DNA of 64,000 nucleotides from Aquimarina amphilecti (GCF_900109375.1 NZ_FOAB01000004.1:582565-646564); one strand, 5' to 3'. Shown: positions 8,895 through 18,373, counted from the first letter of the stretch. Numbers and translations are program-made. Notes: a model not told the origin generated them from the letters alone.

Positions 8895-9683
8895 TCATAA
8901 AATCACATTAGAAATAAGCTGCTCTACCGTAGGATGATCGTTTCCACCAGCTGGTTCAATAGTGATGTTTAATGATTCAGCATTTTCTATGTATTTCATT
9001 TTTATCATTTCAACATCAGAAGAAATAACCCCCATATCTATCATTTCTCCCTCTACATCCGCCCACATTTGATAAGTATTATTGTTCTTTAGCTTAGAAA
9101 GCCCTTGAGGGTTTAATATAACTTCTTTGTTTTGATGATTAACGTAAGCAACGGCAGCAGAATTAGGTGATTTTTCATTTCCTTTTAAAACCAATTGAAC
9201 TACATCGGGTTTATTAATCGCTCGATACCAATCATTCGTTTCCTTTAAATCTCCTTCTATATTTACCAATTTGGTTCGTAAATTATCTGTTTCTTGTTGT
9301 AAATTAACTATAGTCTGTTCTGTCTCTTTCCATTGATTATATAACCAACCAGAACTCAATAAAAATAGTGTAGCTAAACTTGCCGCAATAGCAAAATTAT
9401 AAGATTTTCTTTTTGTTTTTTCTAATGGAATTACTTTTTCATCAGAATGTGTGGTGTCTTTTTCTATATTATTAAATATCGCTGTTTTTAAATGAGTAGG
9501 AGGGGAGATGGCATTTTCTAAAGCTATTTGCTCCATATCATCTTCCATTTTACTAAAATATTCGCGCAACTCATCATCTTCTTTTAGGATATTTTCAACA
9601 TCCGTAGATTCCTTCTCCGAAAGTTCACCTAATAGATATTGTTCTAGTATTCCTGTATTTTTTATTGTATTCCTATCCATCAT
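8895..9683 (-). CDS. Anti-sigma factor, RskA type
   Basis: A 262-residue single-pass membrane protein. The N-terminal 90 residues form the cytoplasmic zinc-free anti-sigma domain (ILEQYLLGELSEKE start, acidic), followed by a transmembrane segment at about 104-121 (FAIAASLATLFLLSSGWLY), a coiled-coil (about 125-150) and the C-terminal RskA domain (NPQGLSKLKNNNTYQMWADVEG, near 190). It overlaps the sigma-factor gene by 4 bases (ATGA), so the two are translationally coupled. The family holds its ECF sigma factor at the membrane until released by proteolysis. Confidence 0.88.
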   Translation of the reverse strand: MMDRNTIKNTGILEQYLLGELSEKESTDVENILKEDDELREYFSKMEDDMEQIALENAISPPTHLKTAIFNNIEKDTTHSDEKVIPLEKTKRKSYNFAIAASLATLFLLSSGWLYNQWKETEQTIVNLQQETDNLRTKLVNIEGDLKETNDWYRAINKPDVVQLVLKGNEKSPNSAAVAYVNHQNKEVILNPQGLSKLKNNNTYQMWADVEGEMIDMGVISSDVEMIKMKYIENAESLNITIEPAGGNDHPTVEQLISNVIL

Positions 9684-10234
9684 CTCATCATTTCAATAAT
9701 AATCCATACGATAACAAGTTCTTCTTTGTAAGATTCACGCAATTTTTTAAGAGCCTGTTTTATATACGATTTGAATGTCCCCAATGGCACATCCATTTCT
9801 TCATGAGCTTCTCTATGAGTGAGTCCATTAAAATATACAAGTTCTAAAGCTTTTTGATGATGAGGTTCTAATTTTTGTAAAGAGCCTACTATTCCTTTGG
9901 TATCTATTTTTTCTTCAGAAGAACTTCTATCTTTATATACACTTAAATCCTCATTTTGGATGAGGTTTTCTTTTTTTCTTAAAGAATTTAACGTAATGTT
10001 CCTTGCTATTCGATAGGACCAGGTGAAAAACTTGCCTTTATCCGAATTATAAGTAGTTGCTTTTTGCCAAATTTTCATAAATGTTTCTTGTAATAATTCT
10101 TGTGCTAAAGGTTCATTTTTACACATTCTCAAGATCACACCATAAAGTGCCCCAGAGTATAGATCATAGACCTTAGACAGCGCTTTTGTGTCTTGGTTCT
10201 GTAACCTCTTTATGAGCTCTAAATCGTCTTTCAT
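9680..10234 (-). CDS. ECF sigma-70 factor (SigK/RpoE-like)
   Basis: The 184 residues carry sigma region 2 (LYSGALYGVILRMCKNEPLAQELLQETF, residues 26-53 by eye; FFTWSYRIARN) and region 4 (LEPHHQKALELVYFNGLTHRE with a helix-turn-helix to about 165). It precedes and overlaps an RskA-like anti-sigma factor, and is divergent from a fasciclin-domain gene. SigK-RskA pairs in mycobacteria control fasciclin-domain proteins, so the same regulatory link is plausible here. Confidence 0.92.
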   Translation of the reverse strand: MKDDLELIKRLQNQDTKALSKVYDLYSGALYGVILRMCKNEPLAQELLQETFMKIWQKATTYNSDKGKFFTWSYRIARNITLNSLRKKENLIQNEDLSVYKDRSSSEEKIDTKGIVGSLQKLEPHHQKALELVYFNGLTHREAHEEMDVPLGTFKSYIKQALKKLRESYKEELVIVWIIIEMMR

Positions 10235-10264
10235 TTAATTATTGGCTTCTTCAAATTTAAAAAA

Positions 10265-10284
10265 AATCTCATCCAATCTCATCC
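10265..10284. promoter_or_regulatory. Tandem 10-mer between sigma factor and fasciclin genes
   Basis: AATCTCATCC occurs twice in direct tandem at 10265-10274 and 10275-10284, in the 122-base divergent spacer. It lies 73-92 bases upstream of the fasciclin start. It could be part of a promoter or activator site for the ECF sigma factor. No further evidence supports the role. Confidence 0.4.
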
Positions 10285-10356
10285 AAACGAAACAAACTTG
10301 TGTATATGATATTGAAAAGCGCGTTTAATATTGTTTAATAATTAAAAAATAAAATC

Positions 10357-10875
10357 ATGAAAAAACTAATTTTTATTACCTCAACTCTTTTCTTATTCGT
10401 AGTATCTCAATCGATGTTTGCACAATCAAAAAAAGACATTGTAGATGTTGCAGCTTCTGTAAATGACTTCTCTACATTAGTAACAGCTGTAAAAGCTGCT
10501 GATTTAGTAGATGCCCTAAAAGGTGATGGACCATTTACCGTGTTTGCTCCTACGAATGATGCTTTTGCGAAGATTGATTCGAAAACTTTAAATTCTTTAT
10601 TAGAACCTGCTAACAAAACAAAGTTAGCTTCAATTCTGACATATCACGTGGTATCAGGAAAAATTGATGCTGGAGCTGTAGTAAAAGCATTAAAAAGTGG
10701 AGGAGGCAAAGCGGAATTAACAACGTTGAACGGGGCCAAACTAAAAGTTCTGAAAAAGGATGGGAAAATATGGTTAAAAGATCAAAATGGAAATTATAGC
10801 CAAATTGTAAAAACTGATGTAATGGCTTCTAATGGAGTGATTCATGTAATCGGTGATGTTGTAATGCCAAAATAA
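10357..10875 (+). CDS. Secreted fasciclin-domain protein
   Basis: A 172-residue protein with a signal peptide (MKKLIFITSTLFLFVVSQSMFA) and one FAS1 domain. The H1 motif GPFTVFAPTNDAFAKI lies near residue 53, the YH motif LTYHVVSGKI near 95, and the H2-like end GVIHVIGDVVMP closes the domain. FAS1 proteins are cell-surface or periplasmic adhesion-type proteins. It is divergent from the sigma/anti-sigma pair, which probably regulates it. A 12-bp stem terminator follows. Confidence 0.93.
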   Translation: MKKLIFITSTLFLFVVSQSMFAQSKKDIVDVAASVNDFSTLVTAVKAADLVDALKGDGPFTVFAPTNDAFAKIDSKTLNSLLEPANKTKLASILTYHVVSGKIDAGAVVKALKSGGGKAELTTLNGAKLKVLKKDGKIWLKDQNGNYSQIVKTDVMASNGVIHVIGDVVMPK

Positions 10876-10892
10876 GATTCATTATATCATTC

Positions 10893-10920
10893 ATAAGCGC
10901 TGTATTCTTACAGCGCTTAT
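10893..10920. terminator. Bidirectional terminator hairpin
   Basis: ATAAGCGCTGTA and TACAGCGCTTAT form a perfect 12-bp stem with a TTCT loop, flanked by A/T-rich sequence. It lies between the convergent fasciclin gene and the DUF2306 gene, and overlaps the last codon positions of the latter. It can serve both transcripts. Confidence 0.85.
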
Positions 10921-11426
10921 TTCTTTGTTTTGTAATCTTCTATAAGACTAATCCAAGAATCCTTATATTTTCTGAAATAAATAGAACCTATAATGCTAAC
11001 TATTGCTGTTGCAATTCCGACTAATGAATAAAAAACAGGAATTATGTTACTATCAACTTTTAGTATAAATGGTATTCTGGTAAGTACTTCGGCAAAAAAA
11101 GCACAATATAATCCAATCACACTCCAATACATAAAACTAAGATGTAGTTGCAAATATTTTATTGGTTTTTTTATGAGCATCGGTATAATTCCTAATAACA
11201 AGGTAATGCCACTAATTACTGCAAACCAATGCAACACACCAAACGTTCCATGTAATCGATATATCATAAATGAAGTGGCGAGTAGAACACCCATAGCAAT
11301 TGTATAGACGTAACCAATTCTCTTATGATTTTTGGTGCCTTTAGGTTTGATTAAAGCTAGAGTTCCAAATAATAATGAAATTATTGATGAGGCGAAATGA
11401 ACAATACCTATAGCGCTTAAAAACAT
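10917..11426 (-). CDS. DUF2306-like membrane protein
   Basis: A 169-residue protein with about five hydrophobic segments and the pattern HFASSIISLLFGTLALIKPK ... HKRIGYVYTIAMG ... FGVLHWFAVIS that marks the DUF2306 family of small integral membrane proteins. The conserved histidines in the membrane segments suggest heme or electron-carrier binding, but this is not established. Its stop lies within the terminator hairpin shared with the fasciclin gene. Confidence 0.75.
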   Translation of the reverse strand: MFLSAIGIVHFASSIISLLFGTLALIKPKGTKNHKRIGYVYTIAMGVLLATSFMIYRLHGTFGVLHWFAVISGITLLLGIIPMLIKKPIKYLQLHLSFMYWSVIGLYCAFFAEVLTRIPFILKVDSNIIPVFYSLVGIATAIVSIIGSIYFRKYKDSWISLIEDYKTKK

Positions 11427-11563
11427 AATATATTAATTTATGCGAAAGCTACTACGATACACAGTATGAACGTAATTATAATTACCGAATTGTTATATGT
11501 TCTAACTCAATTGTTACAAATCAGGTACATTTTGTAAACAGAGTATTAGCTAGTTTTTTTTAT

Positions 11564-12613
11564 TTAAATACCTGATTTAAAATCTGTTGGTGTTATACCT
11601 AAATAATGTTTAAAAAACCGAGTAAAATGGTTAGGTTCTTCAAAACCTAAAGTTCTAGATATTGCAGAAATAGATTCCCCTTCAATAAGCATAAATTTTG
11701 CGGTATTGATAAGCTCTAGCCTTATTAATTGACCTAGAGTTATGTTCATCTTAGATTTAACTTTAGTTGAAAGTGCTTTAATGGATAGGTTCATTTTATC
11801 TGCATAAAATTCTAGAGCTCTTTCCTGAGTATGGTATTTTTGAAGTAGTTCTAGGATGTTTTGAGTAAATGCATCTCGTTTTTCGAAATCGAAGTTTTCT
11901 CGAAACTGTTTAGGCGTTTGTCCAGTTGAATTTTTAAAAACACGATTAAAATAAGCATCATCTTTAAACCCTAAATCATAAGAGATTTCCTGAATATTCT
12001 TATCGGTAAAAGCAATTTGTTTTTGGCTTTCCTGTAATCTTTTAGAGCTTACTAAATTTTTAATTGACAATCCTACTTTATTTTTAATAAGTGCCTGGGC
12101 ATTATATCCATTATCATTAATAAGATTTGCTAGATCGTTACTGGTTAAGTTATTGGAATATTCTTCATCAATAATATCTTTAATATCAAAAATAATCTGA
12201 TATTCTTCTTTGTTTGCTTTAAAAGGGTTTTGCCAGTACCATTGTTTTGAAGAGATATCTATAATATTAGAAGAATTATCAGTTAAGGTTGATTCAGATA
12301 AAAAGTTATTACATTCATCACACTCTAATAAATCAATGTATCCTAATGAAATTAAGTGTTTAAATAATACTCTTACTTCTGTATTATAGAACTTATCCTT
12401 GTTTGTGAATTCAATTCTTCTGATAGTAAAATTGTCAGATAGAAATTTAATGTATTGTCCTTTTTCTAAAAAAATAGCTTTTTCTTGCCAGTCAAAATAA
12501 TTTTTGAAATCTACCTGAATACTTCCATTGCCTGATAAAATATGAATTAATGTATGCTTTTCTATAAAATATACCTTATTCAGTTCTGGTGAAATTTTTT
12601 CAACTTTATGCAT
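11564..12613 (-). CDS. AraC family regulator with two AraC DNA-binding domains
   Basis: The 349-residue protein has an N-terminal cupin-like sensor region (to about 140). It then has two complete AraC-type DNA-binding domains in tandem. The first, about 150-242, ends IQEISYDLGFKDDAYFNRVF..TGQTPKQFR; the second, about 248-349, ends ISAISRTLGFEEPNHFTRFF..LGITPTDF. Normal AraC proteins have one such domain at the C-terminus. It stands upstream on the same strand as nothing obvious, and the SPW gene operon ends just before its promoter, so its targets are unclear. Confidence 0.88.
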   Translation of the reverse strand: MHKVEKISPELNKVYFIEKHTLIHILSGNGSIQVDFKNYFDWQEKAIFLEKGQYIKFLSDNFTIRRIEFTNKDKFYNTEVRVLFKHLISLGYIDLLECDECNNFLSESTLTDNSSNIIDISSKQWYWQNPFKANKEEYQIIFDIKDIIDEEYSNNLTSNDLANLINDNGYNAQALIKNKVGLSIKNLVSSKRLQESQKQIAFTDKNIQEISYDLGFKDDAYFNRVFKNSTGQTPKQFRENFDFEKRDAFTQNILELLQKYHTQERALEFYADKMNLSIKALSTKVKSKMNITLGQLIRLELINTAKFMLIEGESISAISRTLGFEEPNHFTRFFKHYLGITPTDFKSGI

Positions 12614-12772
12614 TTAATTTATAATATACACTTATACGATCTTTCTTAGTTGATCTCACAGGATCAATAATCTATTTTTATTTAAAAGCAAGATAGTGAA
12701 AGTGTAAGAAGTTTTAGAATGAATCATTTGGTATATCGACAATCATAATTTTCTAATTATATTATATAAAAC

Positions 12773-12812
12773 AACAATACCTTCCTGAATTTTAATTCAA
12801 GAAGGTATTGTT
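12773..12812 (-). terminator. Terminator-like hairpin after the SnoaL-YHS-SPW cluster
   Basis: AACAATACCTTC and GAAGGTATTGTT form a perfect 12-bp stem, and the inner TGAATT/AATTCA extends it. It lies 29 bases after the SPW gene stop on the minus strand. Confidence 0.75.
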
Positions 12813-12840
12813 ATAATTTATTTGATCAAATATCTATAAA

Positions 12841-13194
12841 TCAAATAGCCACTTCTGGTTTATGTAAGCTAACCACAATAAGTACTATTGCACCATTTAT
12901 CCAATAGTAGTAAGCATCTATTCCTTCGAATGATAAAACAAAAGGAACTAAAATAAATACTATTGCTACTAAAAAATCTACAATTAAATGAACTTTATAC
13001 GGTACAACTCGATATACTCCTAAATTATGATCTGTTAATAAGGTTAATATAAATGCTGCAACTCCAGTTACTACGGAAATATATAGTGCTAACGGATTAG
13101 AACTTCCTAAACCTAGAATATATGGAAGAATAATTAATATAACGGCAACAGGATAATCTAAAAATGCGTGTATTCTTTTAGTTACAAATTTCAT
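12841..13194 (-). CDS. SPW repeat family membrane protein
   Basis: A 117-residue protein of four hydrophobic segments. It resembles the SPW/vitamin K epoxide-like small membrane family (AFLDYPVAVILIILPYILGL, then YKVHLIVDFLVAIVFILVPFVL, the two related halves). No function is established. It follows the YHS gene by 28 bases and probably shares its transcript. Confidence 0.65.
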   Translation of the reverse strand: MKFVTKRIHAFLDYPVAVILIILPYILGLGSSNPLALYISVVTGVAAFILTLLTDHNLGVYRVVPYKVHLIVDFLVAIVFILVPFVLSFEGIDAYYYWINGAIVLIVVSLHKPEVAI

Positions 13195-13222
13195 GATTTT
13201 TAAATTTAATGTGAGGGATAAA

Positions 13223-13693
13223 TCAATTGTGAATTTTACTCAGTTTGTTCCAATTTTTATCAGCTGTATTTTTTAGTTTATTATGGCTTTTTTCAGCTAA
13301 CCATAATTGTTTAGCATCTAATTCTACATTGTTTAAGAATAGATAGTATTTACCATCTTTAACAATAAATTTTGTAGGGTCAATTCTAAATTTTGCTCCT
13401 GCATACGTGCCAAATGCACAAAAACCTCCATATTGTGGTAAATATTTAGCGGGGTTATTATCAAATATTTGTTTTTGATCTGATGATGTGAAGTAATAAA
13501 TAACTTTTTGATGTTCCGATTTGTATTGTTTATTTCCTCTCTGCGCTAAACCCAGGTCTAGGTAAGATACCGGACTGTATCCTTGCAAAGCAATATTACT
13601 GTTATCAACGTTATTGGCTTTTTTGTCCTGCGCTGATAAATTTGCTGTTAAAATAAGTGCAATTATTAATAATGATGATTTTATAAGTTTCAT
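13223..13693 (-). CDS. Secreted YHS domain protein
   Basis: A 156-residue protein with a signal peptide (MKLIKSSLLIIALILTANLSAQ). A YHS-type domain follows: ALQGYSPVSYLDLG at about 36, VIYYFTSSDQKQIFDNNPAKYLPQYGGFCAFG at 63-95. YHS domains are thought to bind metals; here C92 and the aromatic cluster are present. It sits between the SnoaL-like and SPW genes on the same strand with short gaps. Confidence 0.85.
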   Translation of the reverse strand: MKLIKSSLLIIALILTANLSAQDKKANNVDNSNIALQGYSPVSYLDLGLAQRGNKQYKSEHQKVIYYFTSSDQKQIFDNNPAKYLPQYGGFCAFGTYAGAKFRIDPTKFIVKDGKYYLFLNNVELDAKQLWLAEKSHNKLKNTADKNWNKLSKIHN

Positions 13694-13729
13694 GTTTTTT
13701 TATTTAAATTGTTATTATTTTATTTTTAG

Positions 13730-14083
13730 TTATTCTGCGTTGAAATATGTTTCTTTAATTACCTTTCCTTCGTCATTCCAAATTCGGCGGATGATTTCGT
13801 GCCAGTATATCTTACTACCATCTTTCATATCAAAATCAAAAGTAAATTCAGAAGCAGAGACATTCTTATCTACAATTGTATGATGATGTGTAATTCCATT
13901 TACTTTAGCAATTGCTCCAGCAAAACCTTCCATTTTTTCAACCATTTGTGGTTTTCCATTTGTTCCACTATTACCATAATCAGATGTTACGGCATTATCA
14001 GCGAAAAATCCTTTTACTGCTTCAACAATAGCACCTTGTGCTACAATTGCATCCATTTTTTGTACTTGGTCTTTAATATTCAT
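13730..14083 (-). CDS. SnoaL/NTF2-like protein
   Basis: A 117-residue cytoplasmic protein with the cone-shaped SnoaL/NTF2 fold: an N-terminal helix (IVEAVKGFFADNAVTSDYG), a glycine-containing turn and strands ending in DGSKIYWHEIIRRIWNDEGKVIKETYF. Members range from polyketide cyclases to proteins with no known activity. It is the first gene of the SnoaL-YHS-SPW cluster. Confidence 0.8.
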   Translation of the reverse strand: MNIKDQVQKMDAIVAQGAIVEAVKGFFADNAVTSDYGNSGTNGKPQMVEKMEGFAGAIAKVNGITHHHTIVDKNVSASEFTFDFDMKDGSKIYWHEIIRRIWNDEGKVIKETYFNAE

Positions 14084-14281
14084 TTTTTTGTTTATTTAAT
14101 GATTAATACAGTGCAAAGATGAAGCAGAATGAAGGTTTTAATGCTACAAAAAAAAGACTGTTAATTGTACTTTTTGAAACCTCTATTTGGATGATGATAA
14201 AATTATTTAATGCTGTTTTTATGACGATCTATCTATTCTGTAATTCGTATGTTTGCTTAGATATATAGTGTTTTAGGAAGG

Positions 14282-14944
14282 ATGGATATGAATAAAAAGA
14301 AAATCCCATGGCCAACAAAAGATGCTATGGAACAGATTTATGAAAAGAAACTTTGGGGTGATGTAGGTTCTGATTTTTATTCAGGTGTTGGATCTCATGA
14401 TCCTAAAATAGTACTTCCTTATATAGATGTCGTTACATCATTCTTAAATTCGTTTAAAAACCCATTGATAGTATGTGATATCGGTTGTGGGGACTTTAAT
14501 ATAGGAAACCAACTGGTTCGGTATAGTAAGAAATACATTGCGTTAGATATTGTAGCGGATCTAATAGTGCATAATAAAGAAAAATTTAAGCTACCAAATT
14601 TAGAATTTCATTGTTTGGACGCAGCAGTTAATGATTTGCCTTTGGGAGATTGTATAATATTGAGACAGGTACTACAACATTTATCAAATATCGAAGTACA
14701 AGAAATAGTAGGTAAATTAAATGCTTTTAAATACGTGATTTTAACAGAACATATCCCTGAAGGAGATTTTATTCCTAATAGAGATATTATTTCAGGGCAA
14801 GGAATCAGGTTAAAGAAACAAAGTGGTATAAATTTATTAAAACCACCATTTAATCTTAAAGTAAAAGAGGAAAAACAACTATTATCTATTGGCTTAGATA
14901 ATGGTAAAGGATGTATTGTAACAACGTTATATAAGGTTTTTTAA
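14282..14944 (+). CDS. Class I SAM-dependent methyltransferase
   Basis: A 220-residue protein with the S-adenosylmethionine motif I VCDIGCGDFNIG near residue 64, a motif II acidic residue in KYIALDIVADLI, and the post-motif LRQVLQHLSNIEVQEIV. The substrate is unknown. It is the last plus-strand gene in the window; everything after it is on the minus strand. Its 3' end faces the YHYH gene 15 bases away. Confidence 0.85.
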   Translation: MDMNKKKIPWPTKDAMEQIYEKKLWGDVGSDFYSGVGSHDPKIVLPYIDVVTSFLNSFKNPLIVCDIGCGDFNIGNQLVRYSKKYIALDIVADLIVHNKEKFKLPNLEFHCLDAAVNDLPLGDCIILRQVLQHLSNIEVQEIVGKLNAFKYVILTEHIPEGDFIPNRDIISGQGIRLKKQSGINLLKPPFNLKVKEEKQLLSIGLDNGKGCIVTTLYKVF

Positions 14945-14959
14945 ACTAGATATAATTTT

Positions 14960-16138
14960 CTATTCTTTTACTTCTGTATAGCCAGGTAATCCGTGTAAAC
15001 ATTTTATAATTTGGTTATCACCTGGCGCACCTGCGTGATAATGGTATCCTCTAGTATCATCAAAATGTCCTCCACATTCATCTAAATCAGTAGGTTTACT
15101 TTCTTTTTTATTTGATAAGGAGTAAATACCAAATCCATCAATGGCATAACCAATAATTGGTGAATGTAAATCATTTTGTTCGATTTGTTTTGTTGATCCA
15201 GTTGCGGCATGATAATGATAACCGCCATGAGGATTTACATGTCCTCCATGATCATCTAAAGGAGCAATTGTGTGAGCTGCTAAAATTGCATGTGTTGGTG
15301 CTGGAGGGTCAAACTTTACACCATTAAATGCAAGTCCAATTCCATCTCTTCCTAAGTTTTGGGAAGAATTCAGATATTTCGGTGTTACCGGGATTACAAA
15401 AGTGGTTATTTGATCTTTAAAGTATTCAGGCAAGCATTCTACACAATAGTTATGATATTTTTCTTCTACATTTGGTTTCGCTGCTGCCAGACAACCTTCT
15501 TCAGTATCAGTAACCTTTATAGTTCCATTTTCTCGATATAATTTCCATTTATCATCACTATAAAATGTATCTAAGTTAGCTATAAAGTGGCCAGAAACAT
15601 CATAAACTTTTCCATTCTCAAACCAAATCCCTGCTTTTTCCATTCCATCGTCAATATGTCTTGGACACCAAGGTCCCATTTGATGTTCGCTCGCTTGAGA
15701 ATTTGTTTTGATAATATAGCATAGCGTCTCAATTCCATTCAGATCTATTGTTTCTTTTTGAATTTTTCCAATAATGTTTTCCAAAATAAAGTAATCTGGA
15801 TTTACTGGAGTAACTTTTACAGAATTGTTGATTTCATTAGATAAATCACTTTTTCTATTGGTTTGATTAGGAGGTCTATTATTTGGATTTTTTGGTGTTT
15901 TTTTAAGTTCCGCTGCTGTCAGAAAACCATCAGTATTTATATCAATAGTAGAAAAGTTATCGATTAGCGGCCCCTTAACTTCATTTTTAGACAATTTACC
16001 ATCTTTATCCGTATCTAAATCCGTAATTAATTGATTAGATGATAGTTTTTGGTTGGGGTCTTGTTCATTTTGTTCTTGATTCGATTTACAGGAAATTAAG
16101 AGAACAAAAGTCAAGATGATAAAAAGTATGTTTTTCAT
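14960..16138 (-). CDS. YHYH domain lipoprotein with two EF-hand motifs
   Basis: A 392-residue lipoprotein (lipobox LLISC at residue 17). Two calcium-type EF-hand loops follow: DTDKDGKLSKNE near 45 and DINTDGFLTAAE near 71. The C-terminal half is a YHYH domain with the two signature sites GGYHYHAATG and RGYHYHAGAPG. YHYH proteins are secreted metal-associated proteins of unknown enzymatic function. It starts the long run of minus-strand genes. Confidence 0.88.
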   Translation of the reverse strand: MKNILFIILTFVLLISCKSNQEQNEQDPNQKLSSNQLITDLDTDKDGKLSKNEVKGPLIDNFSTIDINTDGFLTAAELKKTPKNPNNRPPNQTNRKSDLSNEINNSVKVTPVNPDYFILENIIGKIQKETIDLNGIETLCYIIKTNSQASEHQMGPWCPRHIDDGMEKAGIWFENGKVYDVSGHFIANLDTFYSDDKWKLYRENGTIKVTDTEEGCLAAAKPNVEEKYHNYCVECLPEYFKDQITTFVIPVTPKYLNSSQNLGRDGIGLAFNGVKFDPPAPTHAILAAHTIAPLDDHGGHVNPHGGYHYHAATGSTKQIEQNDLHSPIIGYAIDGFGIYSLSNKKESKPTDLDECGGHFDDTRGYHYHAGAPGDNQIIKCLHGLPGYTEVKE

Positions 16139-16332
16139 TTTGATCGATATAGTTAGCTTATTTGACTGACCTGATTATAAAAGGTTTAATATAAAATTAA
16201 ATAAATATTCTGTGATCAAAAAGTTTATACTTTCTTTTAGTATAACATCTATAAATATACAGGAACCTATCAATTTATTTTTCGGATACCAGTGTGTTTT
16301 TATGAATAAGAGTGAAGACAAAAAAACAATTG

Positions 16333-17355
16333 TTATGTCCTGTTTTCTAAAGCATACATTATTTGGTTTTTGAATTCAATTTTATTATCGATATGTAGTA
16401 CTAAGTTTTTGTAAGTGCGTTTAATTCCATAAAGCCCAATCAACGTGTTTTCTTCTTTTAGCCTGATAACGATATTATGACTTTCCAATTCCCCTAAAAA
16501 TGATAGTTTTCTAGTGACTTTGTCTAATTCAATATCTTTTGATGAGACCTCTATACTATCGATATCTGTTAAATTAATGATAGTTTCATTCATAATTCCA
16601 TAACGAAGGAATAATTTGTTGTTTTCGATTGATATTGGTCTTTTAAACATTGACTTTATAAAACCAAAAATCTGAATACCAGAATAAATACTCAAAAATG
16701 TTAAAATCCAAGCGGTAGGAGTATTCCATTTAGAAAGAAGAATATGAAATACGACAGTTTCTATAGCGATGATACATATAATAGCGGTTAATAAAGATAT
16801 TGTCCCGCTATTTTTATGATACGAAAATTCATTTTCATTGAGTTTTCTTTTTTTCCAATAAATAAACCCATAATATAAAACGGCAATTTCCATGACTACA
16901 GGGTTTACTGCGCCTTTAGGAAGTATTTCTAGGCAAGTATTCTTTAAGGCGGTAAAAAAATCGACGGATTTATTTCTGTTTGATTTGTAACGTTTTATTG
17001 CCTTGGTTAAATTGTAAATTACATACGACAGTATAGAAAGTTCTAAAACAGGAAATATCCAAGTCTTAAAAAGGTTTAAATAATATTGGTTTTTAGGTGG
17101 AATTATTACATAACAAACTACCATTCCAATAATCAAAAAAGAAATAATACTAATCTTAGGGACTTTGGTTTTTCTAATTAATAAAAAATATACAAAAGGA
17201 ACCGTTAATAATAAATCAAATGTAATTCCTATTGATAAGCTTTTTTGGTTAATGATAAATATTGGGGATTTTGTTATGAGTATCATAACACCAATAATCA
17301 ATAGAGGAATTCCAAAAATAATTAGACTTCTATGAAAGTTTAATGCTCTATTCAT
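16333..17355 (-). CDS. Membrane protein with C-terminal PH-like region (unknown)
   Basis: A 340-residue protein. The first 250 residues contain about seven hydrophobic segments in two groups separated by a basic loop (KAIKRYKSNRNKS). The C-terminal 100 residues (NNKLFLRYGIMNETIINLTDIDSIEV...) look like a bacterial PH-type domain. I do not recognise a named family. It is isolated, with 194 bases downstream and 137 bases upstream. Confidence 0.6.
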   Translation of the reverse strand: MNRALNFHRSLIIFGIPLLIIGVMILITKSPIFIINQKSLSIGITFDLLLTVPFVYFLLIRKTKVPKISIISFLIIGMVVCYVIIPPKNQYYLNLFKTWIFPVLELSILSYVIYNLTKAIKRYKSNRNKSVDFFTALKNTCLEILPKGAVNPVVMEIAVLYYGFIYWKKRKLNENEFSYHKNSGTISLLTAIICIIAIETVVFHILLSKWNTPTAWILTFLSIYSGIQIFGFIKSMFKRPISIENNKLFLRYGIMNETIINLTDIDSIEVSSKDIELDKVTRKLSFLGELESHNIVIRLKEENTLIGLYGIKRTYKNLVLHIDNKIEFKNQIMYALENRT

Positions 17356-17479
17356 GAATTGTAGTTTAATTACTCACAATACTCTTATTGTGACCTAATA
17401 ATAAGTAATTAAAAATACAATTTTTTTGTATAAATATTCAAACAAAACGAAGTTAATAACCACGAATCTAGGATCAGTT

Positions 17480-17505
17480 AATAAACTCTGTATTAACTAT
17501 ATTCG
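17480..17505 (-). repeat. Possible attC remnant
   Basis: CTCTGTATTAACTATATTC matches the gene-proximal end of the family A cassette sites (CCCGTATTAACTATAGCC) and overlaps the stop of the VOC gene. The rest of the site is not recognisable. It is the lowest-coordinate trace seen of the array. Confidence 0.3.
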
Positions 17506-18182
17506 TTTTTTATAGACGCTTTTATTTCACCATTTTTATATTCCAGATTATACTGTCGTCCATGATTATTTATAAGAATATTAAATGGTTCAGGTTTTAT
17601 TTTAATTGAAGTAGGAAACCAAAAATCTTTTAAGTTATAGTTTGGTAGTAAAAATAACCCTTCTTGTGATCCATTTGTTCCAAATCTTAGGGGATCACCT
17701 TTCCAAAATTTGGTTCCAAAATTTTCTTGAAGCTGATTATTAATTTTTTCTACATTATCTGTAGGCATTCCTATTTCATTTACGCATAATACATCTGAAA
17801 TTTTAAAATCTGTATTAGTAGTATTTTTCAGTTCATGTCTTACAATAAACTCGGCAATATTTCCACTAGCATCATAGAAGTAAAAAGAGTCAGCATTCCA
17901 ACTTTCAAACCTTTGGGTTTTTCTTCCATTTTCTAAGTCTAAAATGGGAACTCTTTTTTCCATCCATTCCATTGCTTCAATCAATTTATTAGATGGTATT
18001 AAAAAACAATAATGATACTTATAATCTTTTTTAGATCTCTCAAAAGTTAGTTCGCTCCAACCTATTTTTAATGTAAAAAAGTTTAGACTACTTTCAATTA
18101 TTTCAAATCCTAAAACTTCAGAATAGAATTGTTTTTCTAAATCTAGTTTATTTGTATATAACTTTAATTTTTGAATTTTCAT
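17493..18182 (-). CDS. VOC/glyoxalase superfamily protein
   Basis: A 229-residue protein of two vicinal-oxygen-chelate lobes. The N-terminal lobe starts LKLYTNKLDLEKQFYSEVLGFEI and ends FYFYDASGNIAEFI; the second lobe begins SDVLCVNEIGMPT. Members are metal-dependent lyases, isomerases, dioxygenases or binding proteins; no substrate can be assigned. Confidence 0.8.
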   Translation of the reverse strand: MKIQKLKLYTNKLDLEKQFYSEVLGFEIIESSLNFFTLKIGWSELTFERSKKDYKYHYCFLIPSNKLIEAMEWMEKRVPILDLENGRKTQRFESWNADSFYFYDASGNIAEFIVRHELKNTTNTDFKISDVLCVNEIGMPTDNVEKINNQLQENFGTKFWKGDPLRFGTNGSQEGLFLLPNYNLKDFWFPTSIKIKPEPFNILINNHGRQYNLEYKNGEIKASIKNEYS

Positions 18183-18373
18183 TTTGTGGTTGATTTACCA
18201 ATTACGTGTACTATTTGAGAAAACAAATAAAAGTACATTAATCTAGAAATTTTCAAATCTTTCACTCTAATGGTTACGTGATCTAAAAAATCAAGAGTTA
18301 TTGTATTATTTTTTCTTGCATTTTTATGTTATCCAGAATCTATGATATAATGTGCTTATTATTTTTTAGTTTA

